Positions 35,275 to 43,265 of a stretch of DNA of 64,000 bases are shown in pieces. The first letter of the stretch is position 1, and each line of letters starts with the position of its first letter. The stretch comes from Gaiellasilicea sp963850995. Lineage in GTDB: Bacteria > Actinomycetota > Thermoleophilia > Gaiellales > Gaiellaceae. The notes below the pieces were generated by a model. It saw only the letters and a list, made by a program, of their open reading frames with translations. It did no database searches and was not told where the DNA came from. A program made the translations under genes and the position numbers. Location of the stretch: positions 722,522-786,521 of the forward strand of contig CAWKNQ010000004.1 in the NCBI GenBank assembly GCA_963850995.1, written 5' to 3'.

Positions 35275-36675
35275 ATGCAGGCCAAGACGAAGACGCTGTG
35301 GACGTTCGCGATCACGTCGGTCGCGCTCTTCATGGTCGTCCTCGACAACCTCGTCGTCTCGACCGCGCTGCCGGTGATCCGCACCGACCTCGGCGCGACG
35401 ATCGAGGAGCTCGAGTGGACGGTGAACGCCTACACGCTCACCTTCGCCGTCTTCCTGCTCACCGGGGCAGCGCTCGGCGACCGCTTCGGCCGCCGCCGTA
35501 TGTTCATCTTCGGGCTCGGTCTGTTCACGGCCGCGTCCGCAGCGGCCGCGCTGGCGCCGTCGATGGAGGCGCTGATCGCCGCGCGGGCCGCGCAGGGAAT
35601 CGGCGGCGCGATCGTGATGCCGCTGACGCTGACGATCCTCTCGGCGGCCTTCCCGGCCGAGAAGCGCGGTGCGGCGCTCGGCGCCTGGTCGGGGATCGCC
35701 GGCCTCGCCGTGGCCGCGGGCCCGCTCGTCGGTGGGGCCGTCGTCGAGGGAATCGACTGGCAGTGGATCTTCTGGCTGAACGTGCCGATCGGTCTCGTGC
35801 TGCTCCCGCTCGCGCGGGCGCTCGACGAGAGCTACGGCCCCGACAAGGCGCTCGACCTGCCCGGTCTCGCACTCGCAAGCGGCGGCCTGCTCGGGCTCGT
35901 CTGGGGTCTCGTGCACGGGAACTCGGACGGCTGGAGCAGCCCGCAGATCGTCGCCTCACTCGTGCTCGGTGCCGCACTGCTCGCCGCGTTCGTCGCCTGG
36001 GAGGCGCGGGCGAAGGAGCCGATGCTGCCGCTGCGCTTCTTCAAGGACCGGGCTTTCTCCGCCGCGAACGGTGCCTCGCTCGCGATGTACTTCGGCATGT
36101 TCGGCTCGATCTTCCTGCTCTCGCAGTTCTTCCAGACCGCGCAGGGCTACTCGCCGCTCGAGGCGGGGCTCCGCGTCCTGCCGTGGACGGCGATGCCGAT
36201 GGTCGTGGCGCCGATCGCGGGTGCGCTCTCCGACCGCATCGGCGGCCGGCCCTTCCTCGCCGGCGGTCTCGCGCTGCAGGCGATCGGGCTCGGCTGGATT
36301 GCCGCGGTCTCGTCCGCGGACGTGCCCTACTCGTCGCTCGTCGGCCCGTTCATCGTCTCGGGCATCGGGATGGGGATGTTCTTCGCGCCCGTCGCGAACG
36401 TCGTCCTCACGGCCGTCGGCGCCCGCGACGAGGGCAAGGCGTCAGGGGCTTCCAACGCGATCCGCGAGGTCGGCGGCGTCTTCGGCGTCGCCGTGCTGGC
36501 CTCGATCTTCGCCCGCACGGGCGGCTACGAGTCGCCGGAGGCATTCAACGACGGCCTCGTCGCCGCGATCTGGGTCGGTGCGGTCGTCGTCGCCGCCGGC
36601 GCGCTGATCGCGCTGTTCGTACCGGGGAAGCCGCGCCGCGACGAGGTGTCCGTCCCGGCGCTCGAGGCCGCGTAG
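35275..36675 (+). CDS. MFS drug transporter, DHA2 (EmrB/QacA) family
   Basis: A 466-aa efflux pump with 14 membrane helices. Family motifs: VVLDNLVVSTALPVIRTDLG in the first helix (motif D1), GDRFGRRRMFIFGLG (motif A) and GIAGLAVAAGPLVGGAVVEG (motif C). It uses proton influx to expel drugs or toxic compounds. A strong ribosome-binding site precedes the ATG and a TetR operator lies upstream, so expression is probably induced by the TetR ligand. The C-terminus is followed by a long hairpin. Confidence 0.92.
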   Translation: MQAKTKTLWTFAITSVALFMVVLDNLVVSTALPVIRTDLGATIEELEWTVNAYTLTFAVFLLTGAALGDRFGRRRMFIFGLGLFTAASAAAALAPSMEALIAARAAQGIGGAIVMPLTLTILSAAFPAEKRGAALGAWSGIAGLAVAAGPLVGGAVVEGIDWQWIFWLNVPIGLVLLPLARALDESYGPDKALDLPGLALASGGLLGLVWGLVHGNSDGWSSPQIVASLVLGAALLAAFVAWEARAKEPMLPLRFFKDRAFSAANGASLAMYFGMFGSIFLLSQFFQTAQGYSPLEAGLRVLPWTAMPMVVAPIAGALSDRIGGRPFLAGGLALQAIGLGWIAAVSSADVPYSSLVGPFIVSGIGMGMFFAPVANVVLTAVGARDEGKASGASNAIREVGGVFGVAVLASIFARTGGYESPEAFNDGLVAAIWVGAVVVAAGALIALFVPGKPRRDEVSVPALEAA

Positions 36676-36683
36676 GCCCCTGC

Positions 36684-37831
36684 CTATTCGGGACGTGTCC
36701 CAGGGTCTGTCCCTGGGACACGTCCCGGAAGGCCGAGGCGCGGGGTCGCCACGACGAGCCCGGCGGCGAGGAGGGCGAGGATGGCGAACCCTGCGCGCAG
36801 GCCGACCGCCTCGGCGACGCCGCCCACGAGCGGCGGGCCGACGAGGAAGCCGAGGTAGCCGATCGTCGTCACCGTGGCGACGGCGCTGCCGCGCTCGTCG
36901 GGGCCCGCCTTGCGACCACCGGCGCCGAAGAGGGTCGGGGCGGCGATCGAGATCCCCGCGCCGCCGACGAAGAAGGCGGCCACCGCGACCGGGACGTTCG
37001 GCGCGAGCGCTGCGCCGACGAGCCCAAGCAGAGCGACGCACATCGCGCCGCCGAGCAGGAGGACGTCGCCGAGCTTCCCCTCGAGCCACTGGCCGGAGAG
37101 GCGGCCGAGCATCATCGCGCCACCGTAGGCCGCCGGCGCGAGCGAGCCGACCGCGGGTCCCGAGTCGAGCTCCCGCTCGAGGAAGATCGCACCCCAGTTC
37201 TCCATCCCGCCCTCGATCACGAACGCGACGCCGCACGCGATCCCGAACGGGATCGCGGCACGGCTCAGCCGCAGCCGCCTCGACGAGACGGCTCGACGCT
37301 CGCCGCGCTCGTGGCCGAAGTTCAGCGCTGCGGCGACGAGCACCACAAGCGCGATCACGGCGAGGATCTCGGCCCGCGTCCGCTCCCGCTTCGCGCGCGA
37401 GCCCGACTGCGAGTGCGCCGACCATGATGCCGGCCGAATAGAGGGCATGAGCGAGCTGCATCAGCCTCATGCTCCGGCGCGCCTCGAGCTCGGCGACGGC
37501 GCCGTTGATCCCGACGTCGACGGCTCCCGAGGCGACGCCGACCGCGAGCAGCGCGGCGGCAAGCGTGGCGGGCGAGTCGGCGAAGGCGGGGAGGAGAGCC
37601 GCGACGGCGAGCCCGCCGAGCAGCGCGGGCAGGAGGCGGTACCCGCGCCGGTCGAGCTCGTGACCCGTGACGAGCATCGCGGGCAGCGCCCCGACCGCGA
37701 TGAACAGGAGCGCGAGCCCGAGCTCGCCCCTGGAGGCGTCGGTGGCCTCCTGGACGGCAGGAACGAGCGCGGCCCAGCCGCCCCAGAAGAGGCCGAGCCG
37801 ATGAACGTCGCGCGCAGACCGCGTCGCTCAC
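36684..37831 (-). pseudogene. MFS transporter, DHA1-like (at least two frameshifts)
   Basis: Pieces of one 12-helix transporter of about 380 aa lie in three frames: a start GTG at 37831 overlapping the DUF402-like stop, GLRATFIG then LFWGGWAALVPAVQEATDAS, MLVTGHELDRRGYRLLPALL to ALYSAGIMVGALAVGLAREA, and AEILAVIALVVLVAAALNFG to the stop at 36684. Breaks lie near 37815 and 37385. It resembles sugar or drug MFS proteins with an internal duplication. Its last codons are made by the hairpin at 36689. Because the flanking DUF402-like gene is equally broken, local sequence quality or true decay are both possible. Confidence 0.65.
36689..36727. repeat. 39-bp perfect hairpin between convergent transporter genes
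   Basis: A 17-bp arm beginning CGGGACGTGTCCCAGGG is repeated as its exact reverse complement after the loop TCTGT. It lies 14 bases after the DHA2 pump stop and within the last codons of the minus-strand MFS gene (encoding the tail PGRVPGTDPGTRPE). It can act as a bidirectional terminator although no U-run follows. Its nested GGGAC/GTCCC parts suggest a dispersed palindromic element rather than an ordinary terminator. Confidence 0.75.
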
Positions 37832-38429
37832 CGCGGTCCCAGCCCTCGGGCAGATGAGGAACCGCGCCAGTCGGGTCGGGGCGTCCAGTCCGCCCAGCGC
37901 TCGTTCCACCAGCGCCGGCCGGCCTCAGCTCGGCGGCGACACGGGCTCCCTCGGCGCGGATCGCGGTGACCTCGGCCTCCGTCCAGCGCCCCAGCCGCGA
38001 CCTGCTCGTCGAGCCACGTCCTCGTCCTTGAAGCGCCAGGCGCCGTCGGGCTACGATCACGATGTCGAGCTCGTGGTCCTGGGTGTCGAAGCCCGCCGCG
38101 GTGCGCCGGAACGGCGCCTGAAGGTTGACGTACCAGCGGTCGGAGCGATCGTTCGGGCCCCTGCCAGAAGAGCCAGACCGCGTGCGCCTCGCCCGGCCGC
38201 TGGAGCTGGAGGACGCCGTGGCCCGCCCCAGCGCGCTTTGCCGTGCCACGGGTGGCGGCCGCCGGGCCAGTCGCCGTCGGGGTACGAGAGCTCAGAGCCC
38301 TCCGCGATGTAGAGCGCCAGCAGCGCGCCGGTGTCCTCGACGACGATCGCAGCCTGCCCGAGCCATGGCGCGTCCGAGACACAGCTCGCGCCTGACGATC
38401 CGCTCGCCGGGTTGCCAACGCTTGTCCAT
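37828..38429 (-). pseudogene. DUF402-domain protein (several frameshifts)
   Basis: The ATG at 38429 opens MDKRWQPGERIVRREL. The remainder of a DUF402 protein is found in three frames: CVSDAPWLGQAAIVVEDTG, LYIAEGSELSYPDGDWPGG, VLQLQRPGEAHAVWLFWQG, WYVNLQAPFRRTAAGFDTQD, HELDIVIV and GRRWWNERWADWTPRPDW. DUF402 proteins hydrolyse nucleoside phosphates in some bacteria. At least four breaks in 600 bases make this one of the most damaged places in the window. The order and content are otherwise complete, so a burst of sequence errors is as likely as a dead gene. Confidence 0.6.
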
Positions 38430-38432
38430 GCC

Positions 38433-39413
38433 TCAGCCCTTGTAGCCGAGAACGACGTCGTCGGGCCGCCGTGCCAGCGCGACGAATCCCGCGCCGAACG
38501 CGGCCGCGACGAGCGCGAGCGCCAGCAGCTTCTGCTCGGCCGGCGCTCCCTCGCCGCCGAGCACGAGCCAGGCCAGGACGCCGACCAGCAGCCCGTTGCC
38601 CATGCGCGCGCCGAGCCCGATCGCGACCTGCTCCTCGCGCCCGGCGGGTGCCAGCAGGAGGCGGTGGAGCATCCAGGCGATCGCGGCCGCGAACGCGGCG
38701 ACGAACGGGAGCAGCGCGGGCTCTCCCAGCGCCGCCGGGAGCAGGGCGGCGCCGGTCGCGAGGCAGGCCAGGCTGACGGCGCAGGTGACGGGCTTGCCGA
38801 AGCGGAGCAGCAGCGTGGGCCGACCGTGGAGCGCGTCGCCGGCGCGGTCGCGGAAGTCCTTGAGCACGATCCGGGCGAGGAAGAGGCAGAGGAGCGCCGC
38901 GACGAGAGCGGCATCGGCGCCGGTCCAGCTGCGGCCGGTCGCTTCCGCTCCGAGCGCGTACGGAACAGCCACGTAGCCGAGCGAGAGCACGGCCGGCGCG
39001 AGCCACGTCCGGTAGGAGAGCGCGACGGGTCGCACCGAGTAGACGACGCCGATCGCGAGCGACAGGGCGACGAGCCCGAAGGCGCGAGCCCCGAGGGGCA
39101 CCGCCGCGGCGAGCGCGACGACCCAGGCGAGCACGTGCAGGCGGATCAGGTCGGCGCGGTCGGCGTCGCCCGAGACGAGCGGCCGTCCGCTGTCCCGCGG
39201 GTGGTTGACGCGGTCGATCGCCTCGTCGGCGAGGTCGTTGACGCTCGTGGCCGCGACGTAGCTCGCGGCGAGCGCGAGCGTCGCGAGGGCGAGCGGCAAC
39301 GAGACTGCGTCGAGCCCGTCCGGATGCGCGGCGCCCAGGAGGAGGAAGAGCCAGATCATCGCGGCGACGCGGTAGCGCAACAGCCGCAGGAAGAGCCCGG
39401 CGAGGTGAATCAC
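38433..39413 (-). CDS. UbiA-family prenyltransferase
   Basis: A 326-aa membrane enzyme with about nine helices. The two Asp-rich substrate motifs are both present: SVNDLADEAIDRVNHP near residue 60 and VLKDFRDRAGDALHGRPT near 185. It transfers a prenyl chain to an aromatic or sugar-phosphate acceptor, as in quinone, heme A or decaprenyl-phosphoryl arabinose-type pathways. The acceptor cannot be read off. It starts where the next membrane-protein gene ends (ATGA), so the two are co-transcribed. Confidence 0.87.
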   Translation of the reverse strand: MIHLAGLFLRLLRYRVAAMIWLFLLLGAAHPDGLDAVSLPLALATLALAASYVAATSVNDLADEAIDRVNHPRDSGRPLVSGDADRADLIRLHVLAWVVALAAAVPLGARAFGLVALSLAIGVVYSVRPVALSYRTWLAPAVLSLGYVAVPYALGAEATGRSWTGADAALVAALLCLFLARIVLKDFRDRAGDALHGRPTLLLRFGKPVTCAVSLACLATGAALLPAALGEPALLPFVAAFAAAIAWMLHRLLLAPAGREEQVAIGLGARMGNGLLVGVLAWLVLGGEGAPAEQKLLALALVAAAFGAGFVALARRPDDVVLGYKG

Positions 39414-40189
39414 TTCGACGTGACGACCTTCAGCGGCCAGAGGGACGTGAGCACGAGCACATAGACGACCCAGAGCGCGTGGTAGAGCGCGAGGTAGGCG
39501 ACGCCGACCCAGAAGAACGAGGCCAGCAGCGTCGCGTCCCCCACCGCCAGCGCCCGCTCCGCCGTGCTCGTGAGCGCGAGGCGGGCGAGGACGACCGCAC
39601 CCGCCAGTGCGACGCCGGCCACGAGTGAGGCTCCAGCGCTGAGGACGAAGCCGATGTACTCGCCGCCCGTCAGCAGGAACAAGAGGAGGAGCGTGGGGAG
39701 CAGCCCGCTCAGGAAGACCAGCACCAGCACGATCCCGACCACGACCCAGGCACGTTCCCCGCGTGTCAGCCGCCGCCGCTCGAGCCGTCTCCTCGCGAGC
39801 CGGTACAGGATCCAGAACGCGAGCAGGTACATCGCGGCGATGCCGATCGCCGTGATCACCGTGATGTCGTCCTTGCCGAGATCCGAGGTGACCTTGCCGG
39901 CCTCGCTCGCGTCGTAGAGCGCCCGGGGGCCGAGGACGAACTTGACGAGGACGACGAGCAGGTTGTAGCCGACCGCGTACAGGGCGATCGACGCCGGCAG
40001 GCCGAGATCGAGCCGCAGGCCCGCGTACAGCGCGACGCCGGTGACTGCGGCGACCGCAACCGCGACGCCGACGAGCGTCGACTCCGGCGGGGTGTCGCCG
40101 CCGCCGCCGGGGATGACGAGAATCGCGAGCGTCGCCAGGAGGCCCGCGGCGACGAAGCCGAGCAGGAGCCTGAGCGGGAACGGACCCAC
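39410..40189 (-). CDS. Membrane protein of unknown function
   Basis: A 259-aa protein with seven or eight hydrophobic segments, for example RLLLGFVAAGLLATLAILVI, VAVAVAAVTGVALYAGLRLD and VVVGIVLVLVFLSGLLPTLL. A short charged loop (DLGKDDITVITAIGIAAMYL) is the only polar part of note. I recognise no family. GTG at 40189 is chosen as the first start after the divergent gap; it overlaps the UbiA start at the other end, suggesting a shared role in lipid or prenyl metabolism. Confidence 0.55.
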   Translation of the reverse strand: MGPFPLRLLLGFVAAGLLATLAILVIPGGGGDTPPESTLVGVAVAVAAVTGVALYAGLRLDLGLPASIALYAVGYNLLVVLVKFVLGPRALYDASEAGKVTSDLGKDDITVITAIGIAAMYLLAFWILYRLARRRLERRRLTRGERAWVVVGIVLVLVFLSGLLPTLLLLFLLTGGEYIGFVLSAGASLVAGVALAGAVVLARLALTSTAERALAVGDATLLASFFWVGVAYLALYHALWVVYVLVLTSLWPLKVVTSK

Positions 40190-40232
40190 CGGACGAGGGT
40201 AGAGCCGTGGCTGGACGGTAGGCTGTCGCGCC

Positions 40233-42134
40233 GTGGAGCCGGACGTCTCAGTGGTCGTCACGCTCCTGAACGAGCAGGAATCCGTCGAGGAGCTGCACCG
40301 CCGCACGGTCGCCGCGCTCGACCCCAAGCCGTTCGAGCTGATCTTCGTCGACGACGGCTCAACCGACGGAACGTGGGCCGCGCTCGAGCGCCTCCATGCC
40401 GCCGACGCACGCGTGCACGCAGTGCGCTTCAAGCGCAACTTCGGCCAGCATCCCGCGATGCACGCGGGCCTCTCGCGCGCGCGGGGCGAGATCGTCGTGA
40501 CGATGGACGGCGACCTCCAGAACCAGCCGGAGGACATCCCGCGCCTCGTTGCGGCGGTCGAGGCGGGCGCGGACGTCGCGAGCGGGCGCCGTGCGGCCCG
40601 CAACGACTCGTGGGGGCGGACGCTGCCCTCGCGGCTGATCAACGGCATGCTCCGCCGCTTCACGGGCGTTGCGATCTCCGACTTCGGCTGCGCCTTCAAC
40701 GCCTACCGGCGCACCGCCGTCGAGCCGATGCTGCCGGCGATCGGGAAGCAGAAGTTCACGAAGGCGCTGATCCTCTCCGGCGGCGCCTCCGTGGTCGAGG
40801 TGGACGTCGGTCACGCCGCGCGCGCGGGCAACTCTCGCTACTCGCCGCTCCGCCTGACGCGGCTCGCGCTGCACGTCCTCGCCGGCTTCTGGCCCCAGCC
40901 GATCCAGTGGATCGGGATCGCGCTCGGGGTCGTCTGCACCACCCTCGCGGCGGTGCTCGCCGTGTACGGCGCCTGGTTCTGGATCGACCGCTCCAACTTC
41001 CCCGGCCCGCTCCTCGGCGGCGTGGCCGTCCTCTTCGTGCTCGGCATCCAGGGCTTCATCCTCGCGCTGGTCGGGGAGTACCTAGGCAGAATCCAGCGCG
41101 AGGTCGAAGGGCGGCCTCTCTACACGATCGCGGAGGAGCTTGTGAGCAAGCGCGTCCTCGTCACCGGCGGTGCCGGCTTCATCTCGTCGAACTTCATCCG
41201 GCACCTGCTGGCGAACACCGACCACGAGGTCGTCTCGCTCGACGCGCTGACGTACGCGGGGAACCTCGAGAACCTCGCCGACGTGATCAGCCACGAGCGG
41301 CTCTCGTTCGTGCACGGCGACATCCGCGACGCCGACCTCGTCGCCCGGATCGTCGACGGCGTCGACGTGATCGTGAACGCCGCCGCCGAGTCGCACGTGG
41401 AGAAGTCGATCGAGGAGGGCGCGTCCGAGTTCGTGACCACGAACGTCGAGGGCACGCAGATCCTGCTCGACGCGATCCGGCGGACGCCCGTCGAGCGGTT
41501 CATCCTGATCAGCTCGAGCGAGGTCTACGGGACGGCCGAGTACGCGCCGATGGACGAGGAGCACCCACTCAACCCGCGCTCGCCCTACGCGGCGACCAAG
41601 GCGGGCGGCGACCGGCTCGCCTACTCCTACTACGTCACGTACGGGCTGCCGATCGTGATCGTCCGCCCCTTCAACAACTACGGCCCGCGCCAGCACCCGG
41701 AGAAGGTGATCCCGCGCTTCATCACGCAGGCGCTCTCGGGCGAGCCGTTGACGATCCACGGCGACGGGCACGCCAGCCGGGACTGGCTCTACGTCGACGA
41801 CGACGCCGAGGCGATCGAGGCGATCATCGCGGCCGACATCGACGCCCTCGCCGGCGAGGTCGTGAACGTGGCGACCGGCGTCGACATCTCGGTTCGCGAC
41901 GTCGCCGACGCCGTGCTCGCGGCGGTCGGCGTCGAGGCCGAGCGGGCCTTCGTCGAGGAGCGGCCCGGCCAGGTCGACCGGCACATCGGCTCGACCGACA
42001 AGCTCGAGCGGCTGACCGGCTGGCGGGCCCGGACGAGCTTCGAGCGCGGGCTCGAGCAGACGGTGCGGTGGTACCGCGAGAACGAGGTGTGGTGGCGGGC
42101 ACTGGCCGCGCGCGACAGCGTCTCCTCGTCCTAG
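40233..42134 (+). CDS. Fusion: GT2 glycosyltransferase and dTDP-glucose-4,6-dehydratase-like SDR
   Basis: One 633-aa frame. Residues 1-303 form a polyprenyl-phosphate glycosyltransferase: SVVVTLLNEQESVEELHRRT, FVDDGSTDGTW, VTMDGDLQNQPEDIP and two C-terminal helices ending GRIQREVEGRPLYTIAEEL. Residues 304-633 form an extended SDR with LVTGGAGFISSNFIRHLL, ISSSEVYGTAEYAPMDEEHP, YAATKAGGDRLAYSYY (YxxxK) and PFNNYGPRQHPEKVIP, close to RmlB. The two are normally separate. The junction GTG at 41142 has GGAGGAG just upstream, so the dehydratase could also be made on its own. Confidence 0.85.
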   Translation: MEPDVSVVVTLLNEQESVEELHRRTVAALDPKPFELIFVDDGSTDGTWAALERLHAADARVHAVRFKRNFGQHPAMHAGLSRARGEIVVTMDGDLQNQPEDIPRLVAAVEAGADVASGRRAARNDSWGRTLPSRLINGMLRRFTGVAISDFGCAFNAYRRTAVEPMLPAIGKQKFTKALILSGGASVVEVDVGHAARAGNSRYSPLRLTRLALHVLAGFWPQPIQWIGIALGVVCTTLAAVLAVYGAWFWIDRSNFPGPLLGGVAVLFVLGIQGFILALVGEYLGRIQREVEGRPLYTIAEELVSKRVLVTGGAGFISSNFIRHLLANTDHEVVSLDALTYAGNLENLADVISHERLSFVHGDIRDADLVARIVDGVDVIVNAAAESHVEKSIEEGASEFVTTNVEGTQILLDAIRRTPVERFILISSSEVYGTAEYAPMDEEHPLNPRSPYAATKAGGDRLAYSYYVTYGLPIVIVRPFNNYGPRQHPEKVIPRFITQALSGEPLTIHGDGHASRDWLYVDDDAEAIEAIIAADIDALAGEVVNVATGVDISVRDVADAVLAAVGVEAERAFVEERPGQVDRHIGSTDKLERLTGWRARTSFERGLEQTVRWYRENEVWWRALAARDSVSSS

Positions 42135-43265
42135 GAGCGGGGCCCGCGCAGATCGGGCTCCTGCGCGCGGCACGCGAACGTGATCTCTTCGTGATCGCGG
42201 TCGACCGCAACCCGGCCGCGCCCGGCTTCGCCTACGCGGACAAGCGCGCGGTCGTCTCGACCGAGGACGAGCCCGGTGTCGACCGGCTCGCCCGCGCGGA
42301 GAACGTGGACGGGATCATCTCGCCGGGCGCGGACTGGCCGGTCGTCGTCGCGGCGCGAGTCGCGGAGCGCATGGGGCTGCCGCATCCGATCGACGCGGCG
42401 ACGGCGGCGCTCGCGACCTCGAAGCAGCGGCAGCGGGAGCGCCTGGCGGAGCGGGGCGTGCCCCAGCCACGGCTCCTCGAGGAGCCGGCCGCGCCGTGCG
42501 TCGTGAAGGCACCGGACCGCCAGGGCCAGCGCGGGCTGACCTTCGTGCGGACGGACGCCGAGCTGCCGGCCGCGATCGAGGCCGCGCTCGAGGCCTCCCG
42601 CAACGGCACGTACATCGTCGAGGAGTACGTCGACGGCCCGGAGGTGACGGTTCAGGCCGTCTCGGTCGAGGGTGTGTTTCACCCCCTGCTCGTCGCCGAC
42701 CGGTTGACCGCGGAGCCGCCCGCGTTCGGCGTCGCGCTGGCGCACGTCTGGCCTTGTGTTTCTGAAACACAAGGCCCGATCGCGGCCGCGCGAGCGGCGG
42801 CCGAGGCGCTTGGGATCCGCAACGGGCCGACCTACACGCAGATCAGAGTCGGAGAGGACGGATGCCGCGTGGTTGAGCTGGCTGCGCGGCTCGGAGGGGG
42901 CCACGACGCCGAGCTCTGCGAGGCGGCGACGGGTGTCCGGCTGAACGACCTCGCGCTCGACTTCGCGCTGGGCGGGGCAGCCTTGTGTTTCAGAAACACA
43001 AGGCTCCTCCACCGCGGGCGGGGCGTGCGTGCTCTTCCTCGTCGCGCCCGAGGGCGTGCTGCGTGAGGTCGAGGGCCGCGAGGAGGCGCACGGCGTGGAC
43101 GGCGTCCTCGACGTGCGGATCTACCGGGAGCCGGGACACCACTTCGGGCCGTTGCGCCACGGCGCCGACCGCGCGGGTGCCGTCATCGCCGTCGGGGACG
43201 ACCGCGACGACGCCCTCGAGCGTGCCCGCCGTGCGGCGGACTCAATACGCTTCCTCGTCGCATGA
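42092..43265 (+). CDS. ATP-grasp ligase interrupted by a palindromic element (frame broken at 42980)
   Basis: A CarB-like ATP-grasp protein: RLLVLGAGPAQIGLLRAARE at the start, CVVKAPDRQGQRGLTFV for ATP, GTYIVEEYVDGPEVTVQAVS, and GCRVVELAARLGGGHDAELC with the metal-site glutamate. Two 23-base palindromes lie inside it. The first (42752) adds eight in-frame residues, PCVSETQG. The second (42981) ends the frame; removing bases 42980-43004 (25 bases) joins ALGGA exactly to SSTAGGACVLFLVAPEGVLR, which continues to the stop at 43265. About 383 aa without the second element. The start, 42089 or 42092, overlaps the dehydratase end; an aminotransferase follows in overlap. Confidence 0.8.
42752..42774. 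repeat. 23-bp palindrome (11-1-11), copy 1 in the ATP-grasp gene
   Basis: Left arm CCTTGTGTTTC, centre T, right arm GAAACACAAGG; the match extends to 13-bp arms. It begins on the first base of a codon and with the next base forms eight in-frame codons (PCVSETQG), the same phase as the element at 27774. AT-rich relative to its surroundings. Confidence 0.88.
42981..43003. repeat. 23-bp palindrome (11-1-11), copy 2 in the ATP-grasp gene, inverted
   Basis: The same arms as the copy 229 bases upstream (CCTTGTGTTTC and its complement), but the central base is A instead of T, which means the copy is in the opposite orientation. It begins on the second base of a codon and is where the ATP-grasp reading frame is lost; deleting 25 bases that start one base before it restores the frame. 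Confidence 0.88.
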
